Shown here: positions 26,857-36,015 of the stretch, piece by piece
Layout of the letters: each line of letters starts with the position of its first letter
Position numbering within the stretch: the stretch's first letter is position 1
Notes under the pieces: generated by a model
What the model saw: only the letters and a program-made list of their open reading frames with translations
Database searches by the model: none
Told to the model about the DNA's origin: nothing
Program-made: the position numbers and the translations under genes
Origin: Tharpella sp964457755
GTDB lineage: Bacteria > Desulfobacterota > Anaeroferrophillalia > Anaeroferrophillales > Tharpellaceae
Assembly (NCBI GenBank): GCA_964457755.1
Contig: CAYWGC010000001.1
Coordinates: 130,920 to 194,919 of the forward strand
Length of the DNA: 64,000 nucleotides
Reading direction: 5' to 3'

Positions 26857-27585
26857 CTAAGTTTTATTTTTCGCTCCAACCGATTTCCAACTGCCAAAAC
26901 CCACAGATTCCACCGGCAGTACCGGACCGCCACCCCAAAGCCGCGGGCGAAGCCAGCCCTGGGTATCAATTGAATCATCAAAACCAGGTACCATCGCATT
27001 GCGATCAATCGACAGAACCCGGATGCCATGTGCTTCCAAATCACCGACTCGTATGTTCGAGTCAAATTGGCGCAGTCCGCCAAATTCGATAAAACGACCA
27101 CTCCACCCGGATAACGTCAAGCCGACCCCGGCTGTAGCTCCGATAATACCATCATTGGTACCACCGTGACCAGATAAATGAACCCTGTCAGCTGCTTTTA
27201 AAGCCTCTTTTTGGGTTACAATTCGGGTACAAGCTGTACGCCCAAAAGCGATCAGATCATTAACCGCATCACTGTCGACCGAAGCCACACACAAACCCGG
27301 ATCGCTACCCACCATAAAATGCTCTTGAATATGCTCGGCGCCTCGTTCAATAATTTCATCTATTCCAGAGGGCTCGACATTATCCAGGATTAAGCAGGCC
27401 GCACTGTTATGAGAGGTATAGGGAATCCCCTCCAGGACGGGAAGCTGTTGCCGGACCACTCCGTATAAACGAACGCCTTCGGAAAGTTTCTTTTCAAACC
27501 AGCGGGCCATTTTACCAGTACCACGATCAGCACCAACAATATCCGTATCATCGAACCCAACATAAACTCTCAACTTGACCTCCAT
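26857..27585 (-). CDS. FDDTD-motif protein, distantly TiaS-like
   Basis: About 242 residues. It starts with RVYVGFDDTDIVGADRGTG, the opening typical of the fold in archaeal TiaS (tRNA-Ile agmatidine synthase), and ends with a GWLRPRLWGGGPVLPVE segment. It lacks the long RNA-binding part of TiaS, so the tRNA function is unlikely in a bacterium. A GTNDGIIGATAGVGL segment resembles a nucleotide-binding loop. It is the last gene of a TonB/ECF uptake operon, so a step in processing the imported cofactor is plausible. The start may instead be the TTG at 27573, which has GGAGG five bases before it. Function unknown. Confidence 0.6.
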   Translation of the reverse strand: MEVKLRVYVGFDDTDIVGADRGTGKMARWFEKKLSEGVRLYGVVRQQLPVLEGIPYTSHNSAACLILDNVEPSGIDEIIERGAEHIQEHFMVGSDPGLCVASVDSDAVNDLIAFGRTACTRIVTQKEALKAADRVHLSGHGGTNDGIIGATAGVGLTLSGWSGRFIEFGGLRQFDSNIRVGDLEAHGIRVLSIDRNAMVPGFDDSIDTQGWLRPRLWGGGPVLPVESVGFGSWKSVGAKNKT

Positions 27586-27740
27586 TTTCTGAACTTCAGC
27601 CGGAAGACTGAAAATTCTGTCTGCTATTATTTTTACTCTCTTGAAAATTACAATTTTCACCTAATGCAATAACCAGACAAAAAGGCAATTTTTCAAGAGC
27701 CTTATGGTTACAGGGTTATTCAACACCTAAAATAAAACGG

Positions 27741-28274
27741 TCATGGCCGGCCTTGTTCGTCGATCACACCATGGGATATCAATTTACGTATAACTGCCGG
27801 AACTGCGGCGCCGCTGGCCATACCGAAAAAAATACTTCCGGCGGACTTGATCAGAGCATGCTGGAGCATGATCGTTGTATCCATGCCCACCATAAAATCT
27901 ATCAAAAGTGAAGTTAGTAAACGGCTGGCCGCAGCCAGCCCTGCGGCCAGCATACATAAAACAACCGATTGAAAAAGACCGGGAATAACTCCAGCCAGAA
28001 GATCAATGATAAGTCCCGGTAGAATAAATTTAACAATTAACAGGGGGCCGCCTTTGCCAAGCCCCAAAAGCATGGTTAAAATACCCGCCAGCAATCCCGA
28101 AAAAGAGGCTGCCAGCCGATGTTTGACACAGCCGCGGGCGATAAGCAGAAAAAACATCGTAAAAAACATGCTATGCCCAGGAATTTTCAAATGCAGTCTT
28201 AGAGCCATCTTGGCGGAAACAATAAAAACCGCACAAAATCCAAGAAACAGAGAATCTTTAAGAGATAGTTTCAT
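27741..28274 (-). CDS. S-like membrane component of an ECF transporter
   Basis: About 177 residues with five to six hydrophobic segments and no extracytoplasmic domain, the general size and shape of ECF substrate-specificity subunits. A GLGKGGPLLIVKFILPGLI segment is prominent. It starts five bases after the stop of the fused ATPase/T gene, and GGAG lies ten bases before the ATG. The substrate cannot be named. The presence of a TonB receptor in the operon points to a scarce cofactor or a metal complex. Confidence 0.68.
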   Translation of the reverse strand: MKLSLKDSLFLGFCAVFIVSAKMALRLHLKIPGHSMFFTMFFLLIARGCVKHRLAASFSGLLAGILTMLLGLGKGGPLLIVKFILPGLIIDLLAGVIPGLFQSVVLCMLAAGLAAASRLLTSLLIDFMVGMDTTIMLQHALIKSAGSIFFGMASGAAVPAVIRKLISHGVIDEQGRP

Positions 28275-28279
28275 AAATA

Positions 28280-30424
28280 TCAATCTCCAGACCAAACCGT
28301 TCTTTTCGTGGAGATGCCAAAATCCCGGGCGCTTGCGGCAAGGGCAATATCACCAGCCAGTGAAAGAGTTTTGATCAGAGTCGGAACTGCCAAACAACTA
28401 AACCAATCCGGCCAGAAGCACGGATTTTTCAAATCCACAACCATAATCCGAGCTCCACGTAAAATCTGAGTTTCACGAATCTCCTCTATTTCAGTCAGTA
28501 ACATTGGCAAAAATCGCAGACAGACGGCTACAACAAAGGCGATGCGGTAGGGCAGGAAATGGGATAGCGTGCGCATGATTCGAGGCTGGGAATTGGACGA
28601 AATGAAAATCATTCCCGGCCAGAAGGCGAGAAACAATTGCCAGGCCGTCTGTAATCCCGGGATTATCCCTTCCGGCAGACCAAAACGGAACCCATATAGT
28701 AAAACTACAAGCACCGCCTGCCAGAAAAAAAAGACCACACTTTTGCGCATAAAACGCAACGGTTTAGGGCCTGAAACAATTATCAATCCAAAATTCATGG
28801 CTGTCAACCCCGCCAACAGAACTGGAGACCGGGCGGCAAAGGCTGCCATTGAAAGAGAAAGAGAGAGGATGAGCATCAGGCCGGTACCGAGAGATCTCTT
28901 TTGCACAGATGGTGGAGTTGCAATAAGGGTTTTTGCAGAGATCGGGCCGGGCTTTTTTTGACTATGGTTTAATTTCATTTCAGAAAGATCAATTACCCGG
29001 TCAGCCCAATTGGCAACGCTGTCAGTGTCATGAGAAGTCCAGATAATGGTGATCTCATTGGCATCTGCAATCTCTGTGACGAGCTCCATTATTTTGCGGG
29101 TTCGTTGGCGGTCGAGGCCGGCAAAAGGATCATCAAGTAACAAAATTTCCGGTTTGCCGGCCAAAACCGCAGCAAGCCCGACAAGATGTTTCTGTCCGTA
29201 ACTGAGCAAATGTGGCGAAGCTGTGGCAAGGTGGTCCAGTTCCAGCCGTTCCAGGAGAGTGTTTACATGCTCAGATATCTGCATCTCGCTGAGGCCATTG
29301 CGGCGGGCGGAGAATGCGACTTCGGCAAAAACTGTGGTTTCAAAAATCTGCTTTTGCGGATCTTGAAAAAGTAACGAGACCCGGCCGCGCAGATCTGACA
29401 TCCGGGGAGTACGCCCAAAGATCTCGATGCTTCCGGTAAAAGGTTGAACCAACCCGACCAAGCTTCTCAATAATGTCGTTTTACCGGAGCCATTGGGTCC
29501 GCAAACAGCGATTTTTTCGCCGCGAACAAGATCAAAAGAGAGGGCGGGTATAACCTGCCCATGATGACCATTTTCAAAACGGAAACCTTTAACCCTGATT
29601 ATACACTCAGCATCTGCCCGGGGTTGGTGAAGGATGTTGTCCTTCTGCGACTGTTTGTCGCGAAAAGAAGAGCTCTCTACGACTTTATTAATCTCTGAAC
29701 CGGACGAATTGGAAAGATTTTCAGAAACCCTGGCGCGATCGTAAAGGGCTCCTTTCTCATCCAGATACCAGCTTTGATCGACAATTTCTTGGAGAAGTTC
29801 TGACCGATGATCACAAACTAATACAGTCCGGCCTGATTTTTTCAGATCTCGAATCAGCGCAAGTGTCTTCTCTCGTCCTTCATGATCAAGCTGAGTCATG
29901 GGCTCATCGAACATTACAAAAAAAGGGTCCATTACCATAATTCCAGCCATGCAGGCCCGGTACTGCTGCCCCATGGAGAGACTGTCCACCGGCTGGCTAA
30001 AAGGCAGTTTAAGCCCGACTTGTTCCAGGGCTTGTTCCACTTTCAGGGGCATTTGCAATGGGTCAACCTGATTATTTTCCAAGCCAAAGGCCACATCTGA
30101 CCCGAGAGTGGCATTAAGTAACTGGGTTCTGGGATTCTGCATAATCAAACCGGCAAAACCCTGATCGTGGCCGGCATAATTCGAACTTACCCGCCGGATT
30201 TCACCGGTTTGTCGACTTCCCGTCGGCAGAAGTCCCCTGAGAGCCAGCATTAAGGTCGTTTTGCCGGAACCGGTTGGACCATGCAAAAAGTAACAATGCC
30301 CGGCTTTAATCTGCAAAGAGATGTCACGCAAAACCCAGTCTGAGCTACCCGGATAAGCGTAGGAAAATCGATCCAGAGAAATGATGGTCGATGATTGTTT
30401 AGAAACGATATTCGACCCCACCAT
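28280..30424 (-). CDS. Fused ECF transporter ATPase-ATPase-T protein
   Basis: About 714 residues with three modules in one chain. ATPase 1 has GPTGSGKTT, signature LSMGQQ and Walker B FFVMFDEP. ATPase 2 has GPNGSGKTT, signature LLSYGQKHL and ILLLDDP. The last 240 residues form a membrane EcfT domain containing the RGARIMV and ASARDFG segments that match its two Ala-Arg coupling motifs. In most ECF systems these are three genes (EcfA, EcfA', EcfT). The start chosen (ATG at 30424) overlaps the end of the receptor gene by 26 bases. The chain energises the S-like subunit encoded next. Confidence 0.85.
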   Translation of the reverse strand: MVGSNIVSKQSSTIISLDRFSYAYPGSSDWVLRDISLQIKAGHCYFLHGPTGSGKTTLMLALRGLLPTGSRQTGEIRRVSSNYAGHDQGFAGLIMQNPRTQLLNATLGSDVAFGLENNQVDPLQMPLKVEQALEQVGLKLPFSQPVDSLSMGQQYRACMAGIMVMDPFFVMFDEPMTQLDHEGREKTLALIRDLKKSGRTVLVCDHRSELLQEIVDQSWYLDEKGALYDRARVSENLSNSSGSEINKVVESSSFRDKQSQKDNILHQPRADAECIIRVKGFRFENGHHGQVIPALSFDLVRGEKIAVCGPNGSGKTTLLRSLVGLVQPFTGSIEIFGRTPRMSDLRGRVSLLFQDPQKQIFETTVFAEVAFSARRNGLSEMQISEHVNTLLERLELDHLATASPHLLSYGQKHLVGLAAVLAGKPEILLLDDPFAGLDRQRTRKIMELVTEIADANEITIIWTSHDTDSVANWADRVIDLSEMKLNHSQKKPGPISAKTLIATPPSVQKRSLGTGLMLILSLSLSMAAFAARSPVLLAGLTAMNFGLIIVSGPKPLRFMRKSVVFFFWQAVLVVLLYGFRFGLPEGIIPGLQTAWQLFLAFWPGMIFISSNSQPRIMRTLSHFLPYRIAFVVAVCLRFLPMLLTEIEEIRETQILRGARIMVVDLKNPCFWPDWFSCLAVPTLIKTLSLAGDIALAASARDFGISTKRTVWSGD

Positions 30425-32381
30425 AAATCGTGCGGCCGGGCTGAGGTAAGCCGTAACTCTCTTCGTAATCTTCGTCAAAAAGATTGTCAGCACCAGCGTA
30501 AATTTCAAATCCGGAATTTAAGATGGGTTGGCTGAATTTGAGATTAACTACTGTAAAATTATCCAACTTCTTCTTTTCCAGAGGATCTTTATTATCAGCA
30601 TCATAGTAATATTGGTCGGCAATATATTGCATAGAGGCATAAGCAGTCAGACCGAAACTGAAACGGTAACGTCCTTCAGCGTTCACCGTCCATTCGGGAC
30701 GATACTGCATCTCATCGCGACCAGAGTCGTCCGACTTATCTTCAGTATCAAGCCAGGTAACAGCCAGGCGGAGCATCATTTGCTCAAGGGGACGCATAGT
30801 CAGATCGGTTTCGATCCCGGCAAATTCCAAATCCTGATAATTACGGTTCTCATCACTGTCATCCTTCTCAATGAAGTCTTCAGCATCTATTATAAATCCG
30901 GTTACGGCAAAAGTCGTTCCTGCGGGTAGTTGTTGTTCGATTCCGACTTCGTAGTGCAGAGTGACCTCAGTATCAAGCTCGGGATTGCCGGAATCGCCGT
31001 CATAAAGCTGCTTAATTGAAGCAAAACGAATTTTCCGGGCATGATTGAGACGCAGTTGAGTGGTCTTGGTAAGATCCAGAGAAGCCCCGATTAGATAAGA
31101 AAAATCATTGTCGTTACCACCGTCCCGTTCTTGAAAATGATGTCCGTAACCGGCTACAACTTCAACTCGATCAGCGATTTTCTGCTCATATTCCAAAGCT
31201 ATCGAATAGACCTGGATATCATGATCGCTAGAAAAATTTTCCGCCTTATTAGACTTATTGATACTGTAGCCGTCAGCATCCCAATTGTCATTAGTGGCAT
31301 TCAAACCCAGGGTCACGACAGAGTTTTCGTTTATCTCGTAATTTATCTGGGTGCTTACACCGAATATTTCTGTATCTGAATCCTGTTTATAAGCCCCATT
31401 TTTTTTTCGGGTCACATAGCTGTCGTCATCATAACGACTCTCTTTCACGTCTGACTGGCTGTAAAACCCCCAACCGCGAAAGCTTAATGGGCCGTCGGTT
31501 TTATGGTTAAAGGACAATTGTAACGAGTTGGTTGAGAAATCGTCAATGCGTTCATATTTAACTTTTTTGGTAAAGGGATCACTCTTATCGTAGTTGGTTA
31601 CCGGGGGTTTTCCGTTTTCTCCAGTCTGAAAACCCAGTACCAGACCGAGTCGGGTTTGATCACTCAACTGATAGCCGAGATTACCGAAAAGGCTGCTCCG
31701 TTCTCGATCACTGTTTTCACGCCAGTTACCGCTCTCCTCTTTGGTTTCCTGAAAATCATCGGAAAGCCTTAATTTATTGCGCTTAAAATGGTTGAGATTG
31801 GCATAAAAATCAAATTTTTCTTGCCCACCACTAAAACTAGCTTCACCAAGATAGCGACCACCCTCACCCACCTCTCCACTCATTGCGGCATGGGTTCCTT
31901 TCTGTCCACCCTTGGTGATGATATCGATAGCCCCACCATTGCCTCCGGGGCCATAAAGCACCGAACTACCACCGGCAGTTACCTTGATCTCAGCAATAAT
32001 TGAAGCCGGAATACGGGTTGGGTCAAACTGTCCATCAAAGGTATCCCGGATCAAGATGCCATCAAGAAATAATTGAACATGACGGGTGCGAAAACCCCGG
32101 ATATCGATTCTTGGGGTACCTTCTGCACCTTCTCTAACAACCAGTCCAGGAACCATCTGTAGTGCTTCATCAAGGGTCCGCGCACCCTGATCTTTTATCT
32201 CCTGAGATGTAATCCGGTAGACTGTACCGACATTCTCGACCCCGCTTTCCGGTGCGGCTGAGACCACAATCTCTCCCAAGCGAAAAGCTTTTGTCGACGA
32301 ATCATTTTCGGCGCAGTAAGATAATCCCACCGTGACAACCACAATAAACAGAGCAAACACCCCACGAAACAGATATTTCAT
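30399..32381 (-). CDS. TonB-dependent outer-membrane receptor
   Basis: 660 residues. A signal peptide (residues 1-24) is followed by a TonB-box-like EIVVSA and a plug domain with GARTLDEALQMVPGLVVREG and IDIRGFRTRHVQLFLDG, then YGPGGNGGAIDI. A 22-strand-type barrel follows, ending in GGVEYRF with terminal Phe. It imports a bulky ligand across the outer membrane using TonB energy. It heads the operon with the ECF proteins, so the pair spans both membranes. A promoter with three 10-bp repeats lies about 75-140 bases upstream. No cobalamin or TPP riboswitch-like sequence was recognised in the leader. Confidence 0.9.
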   Translation of the reverse strand: MKYLFRGVFALFIVVVTVGLSYCAENDSSTKAFRLGEIVVSAAPESGVENVGTVYRITSQEIKDQGARTLDEALQMVPGLVVREGAEGTPRIDIRGFRTRHVQLFLDGILIRDTFDGQFDPTRIPASIIAEIKVTAGGSSVLYGPGGNGGAIDIITKGGQKGTHAAMSGEVGEGGRYLGEASFSGGQEKFDFYANLNHFKRNKLRLSDDFQETKEESGNWRENSDRERSSLFGNLGYQLSDQTRLGLVLGFQTGENGKPPVTNYDKSDPFTKKVKYERIDDFSTNSLQLSFNHKTDGPLSFRGWGFYSQSDVKESRYDDDSYVTRKKNGAYKQDSDTEIFGVSTQINYEINENSVVTLGLNATNDNWDADGYSINKSNKAENFSSDHDIQVYSIALEYEQKIADRVEVVAGYGHHFQERDGGNDNDFSYLIGASLDLTKTTQLRLNHARKIRFASIKQLYDGDSGNPELDTEVTLHYEVGIEQQLPAGTTFAVTGFIIDAEDFIEKDDSDENRNYQDLEFAGIETDLTMRPLEQMMLRLAVTWLDTEDKSDDSGRDEMQYRPEWTVNAEGRYRFSFGLTAYASMQYIADQYYYDADNKDPLEKKKLDNFTVVNLKFSQPILNSGFEIYAGADNLFDEDYEESYGLPQPGRTIYGGVEYRF

Positions 32382-32456
32382 AGCTTACCTCATCAAGTTT
32401 CTTGTTTTACCAAATCAAGTTCTGCAATCAGCATTGAACAAACGGATAGTTTGCGG

Positions 32457-32485
32457 TAAATAGTGCCTAAAGAACTCCAAGTCAA
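32457..32485 (-). promoter_or_regulatory. Promoter of the TonB/ECF operon
   Basis: On the minus strand TTGACT (32485-32480) and TATTTA (32462-32457) are 17 bases apart, about 75 bases before the receptor start. Confidence 0.6.
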
Positions 32486-32490
32486 TAAAA

Positions 32491-32520
32491 ATTACAAAAA
32501 GTTACATAAAATTACAAATA
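32491..32520 (-). promoter_or_regulatory. Three 10-bp direct repeats upstream of the -35
   Basis: ATTACAAAAA, GTTACATAAA and ATTACAAATA run head to tail with exact 10-base period on the plus strand, starting five bases beyond the -35. This is one repeat per helical turn, as expected for cooperative activator binding or an UP-like element. Confidence 0.5.
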
Positions 32521-32604
32521 GACACACAACTGTTCATATCCTCCTCAATTACGAAAACTCAGCTATCGAAGTGACAGTGCCGGGTTAGGTCTCGGCTAAT
32601 GTGG

Positions 32605-32649
32605 GCAAAAAAAAGCGGGCCGTCTCCTTTCTCGGAGACAGCCCGCTTT
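32605..32649 (-). terminator. Terminator of the anchored-protein gene
   Basis: The 16-bp stem AAAGCGGGCCGTCTCC with one mismatch, read on the minus strand, is followed by eight T bases. It ends the unit starting at 33455. Confidence 0.85.
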
Positions 32650-32676
32650 CATCTTAGTCTAACAATAGCGACAGTA

Positions 32677-32719
32677 CAGAGGGTTTTCTATAAAGAACAC
32701 CTTTAGAGAAAACCCTCTG
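32677..32719. repeat. Perfect 13-bp inverted repeat
   Basis: CAGAGGGTTTTCT and its complement enclose 17 bases between the gene at 32751 and its terminator. There is no T run, so it is probably an mRNA 3' structure rather than a terminator. Confidence 0.6.
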
Positions 32720-32750
32720 AGCGATCCGCACCTGCAAGTTAAATAGTTAT

Positions 32751-33455
32751 TTACTCTTTGAGTTTGATCCGTAACTGACCATCACTGATTTTAATATCCT
32801 CGACACCTGCCGCAAAAGCTTTCCAGAAACCTCTCTCCTGACCAAATTTTTCTACCAAATCGATATTTTTCAGGTTACCGAGCCAGGCATTCGGCACCGG
32901 CACTCCCCATAAACTGACACCTTTGAGGATGACCGTCGGCTTGCCGCCGCTATAGCTTAGCTCGAGACCGGTACTGGCCTTGATGGTTTTGCCTCCGAGC
33001 ACCGGGAAATCCTTATCGACATGCAGAATCAGCCTGGCACTGGCAAGATTGTCGGAAAAATCGATAGACAACTTTTTCGCCAATTCGGTATTTTTAGCGA
33101 GCAGAGCATTGACTTCTCTCTCGGTAAAGGTAACCTCACGCCGAGCCCCAACCTCACTGTAAGGCTGCGGTTTGAAATCATCAGCACCATTTTTTGATTT
33201 TTCAGTCCGCCGCGAGACAGTTTGTCGCGATTTTGGCGGAGCCTCAAGATACCGGAATTTAGCCTGCAGAACCTGCTCTTCAGCCGGCTTTAAAGTAACC
33301 GGTTTAAATTCGCGGGGAAAGAGGAAAACCGTGACCAGCCATATGGCAAAGGCACCGCCAAGCGCCGTCGCTACGCTGATAATCGCAAAGAGTTTAAACC
33401 AGCTAAAGGACGATTTTTTATTATCTGCTGTTGGCAGATGGGAATCTTGAACCAT
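32751..33455 (-). CDS. Membrane-anchored protein of unknown function
   Basis: 234 residues. One membrane helix (about 22-48) follows a short cytoplasmic N-terminus. A basic linker (RQTVSRRTEKSKNG) leads to a folded outer domain with FTEREVNALLAKNTELAKKL and SLWGVPVPNAWLGNLKNIDL. The latter segments recall small lipid-binding or DUF2140-like proteins, but I cannot assign a family. AGGAGG precedes the ATG. It is a single-gene unit with its own terminator, divergent from the glycosyltransferase cluster. Confidence 0.65.
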   Translation of the reverse strand: MVQDSHLPTADNKKSSFSWFKLFAIISVATALGGAFAIWLVTVFLFPREFKPVTLKPAEEQVLQAKFRYLEAPPKSRQTVSRRTEKSKNGADDFKPQPYSEVGARREVTFTEREVNALLAKNTELAKKLSIDFSDNLASARLILHVDKDFPVLGGKTIKASTGLELSYSGGKPTVILKGVSLWGVPVPNAWLGNLKNIDLVEKFGQERGFWKAFAAGVEDIKISDGQLRIKLKE

Positions 33456-33589
33456 TATTTTACCTCCTGATCTTTTTTGATAACCTCTACAGTAGATTAT
33501 GTGATATCTTCTTTATCACATTAAAGTCAATGTTCTTAAAGCACCAGAGGGTAATGGTGAACTTTGCTTCGCCCTCATAAACGGGGTCA

Positions 33590-33636
33590 CACCCCAAGAG
33601 TGCTTCCTCGCCAAGCTCACTGCGAAGCCCGGGGTG
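33590..33636. repeat. GC-rich hairpin, possible dispersed palindrome
   Basis: CACCCC and GGGGTG flank an imperfect inner stem (GCTTCCTCGC against GCGAAGC). The patch is richer in G and C than its surroundings. A long open frame through it is not a believable protein extension. Confidence 0.4.
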
Positions 33637-33707
33637 CTAGCGCACCTGTCACCAGCAATGACCCCAATCCCGACAGGTTGAAGCAACCCAAAGCCAAATA
33701 TTTACAT

Positions 33708-34436
33708 ATGATGAACTCAAAAATAAAAACCTTAAAAAATATCGAAGTGGCAATCATTATTCCGGTTTTGAACGAGGAAGAGGCGATTGTTAAAGTTTTA
33801 GAAGATCTGCCGGAGCACCGCCGCCAGTTGGTTTTGGTTGTCGATAACGGCAGTCTCGACAAGAGCATGGAAGTCGCCAGAAAGGCTGGGGCCAAGGTTC
33901 TTTTTGAACCGCAAAAAGGCTATGGCCGAGCCTGCCTTAAGGGATTAAAATGGCTTAAAGCGAATGATATTAAACCACAAATTGTGGTTTTTCTGGATGG
34001 CGATTACAGTGATTTTCCAGCCGAGATCGAACTGCTTCTGGAGCCCCTGCTGAGTCGTAATTTCGATTTTGTTCTGGGCTCAAGAACCATAAAAAAGGAA
34101 TCACGGCGAGCTTTAACGCCACAGGCCCGTTTCGGCAACCTTCTGGCAACCCGATTAATCGACCTCATCTGGGGGTTCTCTTATAGCGATCTGGGGCCCT
34201 TTCGCGCTCTCGACTACAGCCTCTTAAAAAACTTAAAGATGGATGACAAAACCTACGGTTGGACCGTGCAGATGCAGATCCGGGCTCTGCAATCCCAAGC
34301 CCGCATCCTCGAAATTCCAGTTTCATATCGCTACCGCATGGGCCAATCAAAAATCAGCGGCACCATAAAAGGTACTATTTTAGCCGGTTATAAAATCCTC
34401 TCAACTATCTGGTTTGAGAGAAAGAGACGTTTTTAA
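33708..34436 (+). CDS. GT2 glycosyltransferase, dolichol-phosphate-mannose-synthase type
   Basis: About 242 residues, the size of soluble polyprenyl-phosphate glycosyltransferases. It has the GT-A opening VAIIIPVLNEEEAI and the metal/sugar site VVFLDGDYSD. The later RYRMGQSKISGT segment is typical of the DPM1 type. There are no C-terminal membrane helices. The start is set at the double ATG where homology begins. It overlaps or abuts the next glycosyltransferase and probably makes a lipid-linked sugar for the envelope. Confidence 0.82.
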   Translation: MMNSKIKTLKNIEVAIIIPVLNEEEAIVKVLEDLPEHRRQLVLVVDNGSLDKSMEVARKAGAKVLFEPQKGYGRACLKGLKWLKANDIKPQIVVFLDGDYSDFPAEIELLLEPLLSRNFDFVLGSRTIKKESRRALTPQARFGNLLATRLIDLIWGFSYSDLGPFRALDYSLLKNLKMDDKTYGWTVQMQIRALQSQARILEIPVSYRYRMGQSKISGTIKGTILAGYKILSTIWFERKRRF

Positions 34437-34536
34437 CTTTCCCACAAATATCCGATATCGGTTTTTCCACTCTCGCAACAAACTAAATTGGAAAATCGTA
34501 TTGGCTTTAACAGGGGCTTTTTGCTATCCTTATAAG

Positions 34537-36015
34537 ATGAACTTTGATTTTTTCGCACTCTCAGTAGTTATCTACTACGGCCTCCTTTTTTTGCTGGCAA
34601 TCTTCTGTCTGCATCGTTTTTTTCTGGTTCGCCTCTACTACAAAACCCGGCGCCATGATCCCGCGCTGCCGCTTATAAAGTCCCACGACTGGCCTCAGGT
34701 TACGGTACAGCTGCCACTCTTTAACGAAAAATATGTCGCCGAACGACTCCTGCGACAAACTGCAGCCTTAGATTATCCGAATGGCAAACTGGAGATTCAG
34801 GTTCTTGACGATTCAACCGATGAGACCACTGCATTAATCGCTGACATAGTCGCTGCACTACAAAAAAAAGGCCACCGGATTGTCCATCTGCACCGGAACG
34901 ACCGGCGCGGGTTTAAGGCTGGAGCTCTGGCAGCCGGACTCTCCTGCTGCCGAGGCGAAATGGTGGCTGTTTTTGATGCTGATTTTCTGCCTTCAAGCGA
35001 TTTTCTACGACGTACCGTGCCCTACTTTAAAGAGCCCGATATCGGCATGGTTCAAGCCCGCTGGGAGTTTATCAATCGTGACTACTCCTGGTTGACGCGG
35101 GTGCAGGCGATGCTTTTAGACGGTCATTTTGTCATCGAGCATGCGGCCCGTAACCGTTCCGGACGTTTTTTCAACTTTAACGGCACGGCCGGGATCTGGC
35201 GTAAAACCGCGATTGCCGATGCTGGCGGTTGGCGCGCCGACACCCTGACTGAAGATCTTGATTTAAGTTATCGGGCTCAGATGCGGGGCTGGCAGTTTCT
35301 TTATCTCAAAGACCTGACCGTTGACAGTGAGTTACCGGAAGATATGAATGCCTTTAAAACCCAGCAACATCGCTGGGCCAAGGGTTCGGCCGAAACCCTT
35401 TTAAGATTGGCCAAGCCGCTCGTAAAGAGCTCGCTGCCGCTCCCGATAAAGATCGAAGCCTTTTTCCATATGGCCGGAAATTTCGCCTACCTACTGCTCC
35501 TGGCCCTGGCTCTGGTTATGTATCCTTCGCTGATCGGGCGTTTCAACCTGCCCTGGCAGCACCTGTTAATTATTGACGTACCCCTGTTTTTGGCCACCAG
35601 CTGCGCGGTCTCACTCTTTTTTCTGGTTTCGCAATGGGAAAACGGCCACTATTGCCGCCGCACCCTGATCACCCTGCCGCTGGCTCTGGCGGTCGGTGTC
35701 GGCCTCGCGATAAATAACGGAAAAGCGGTGTTTGAAGCCCTCTTCAACTACCACACCCCTTTCATAAGAACCCCGAAATTAAACCTATTAGAGAGTCAAA
35801 AATTAAGTCCCGCATATCGCCAACCGCTCTATATCGTACCTGTCCTGGAGGTTTTTGTCGGCCTCTACTTTTGCCTGATTATGGCGGTCGCCATCAACCT
35901 TGACAAATTTGCACTTCTCCCTTTTCTGGCTCTCTTCGCCTGCGGCTTTTTTGGTAATGGCATCTTGAGCCTGATTCACAGTAAGCGCCGCATCTGGAGA
36001 TGGCAGAAAGCATGA
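34537..36015 (+). CDS. Membrane GT2 glycosyltransferase, cellulose-synthase-like
   Basis: About 492 residues: one N-terminal membrane helix, a GT-A catalytic domain, and several C-terminal helices. Catalytic motifs are VLDDSTDET, FDADF, TEDLDLSYRA and QQHRW, the D, DxD, TED and QxxRW set of processive GT2 enzymes. LHRNDRRGFKAGALAAGL is also characteristic. It may link hexoses onto a lipid or polymer. The start at 34537 avoids 41 upstream residues that precede the family start. It overlaps the Fe-S gene at its end, so the two are translationally linked. Confidence 0.85.
   Translation: MNFDFFALSVVIYYGLLFLLAIFCLHRFFLVRLYYKTRRHDPALPLIKSHDWPQVTVQLPLFNEKYVAERLLRQTAALDYPNGKLEIQVLDDSTDETTALIADIVAALQKKGHRIVHLHRNDRRGFKAGALAAGLSCCRGEMVAVFDADFLPSSDFLRRTVPYFKEPDIGMVQARWEFINRDYSWLTRVQAMLLDGHFVIEHAARNRSGRFFNFNGTAGIWRKTAIADAGGWRADTLTEDLDLSYRAQMRGWQFLYLKDLTVDSELPEDMNAFKTQQHRWAKGSAETLLRLAKPLVKSSLPLPIKIEAFFHMAGNFAYLLLLALALVMYPSLIGRFNLPWQHLLIIDVPLFLATSCAVSLFFLVSQWENGHYCRRTLITLPLALAVGVGLAINNGKAVFEALFNYHTPFIRTPKLNLLESQKLSPAYRQPLYIVPVLEVFVGLYFCLIMAVAINLDKFALLPFLALFACGFFGNGILSLIHSKRRIWRWQKA

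Noticed and set aside
33501..33521. TGTGATA/TATCACA dyad as a CRP site
   Set aside because: The half sites are 11 bases apart rather than 6, so it does not fit CRP; it may only be a small hairpin.
33564..33707. N-terminal extension of the first glycosyltransferase
   Set aside because: The segment is the translation of a GC-rich palindromic patch and precedes the start of family similarity.
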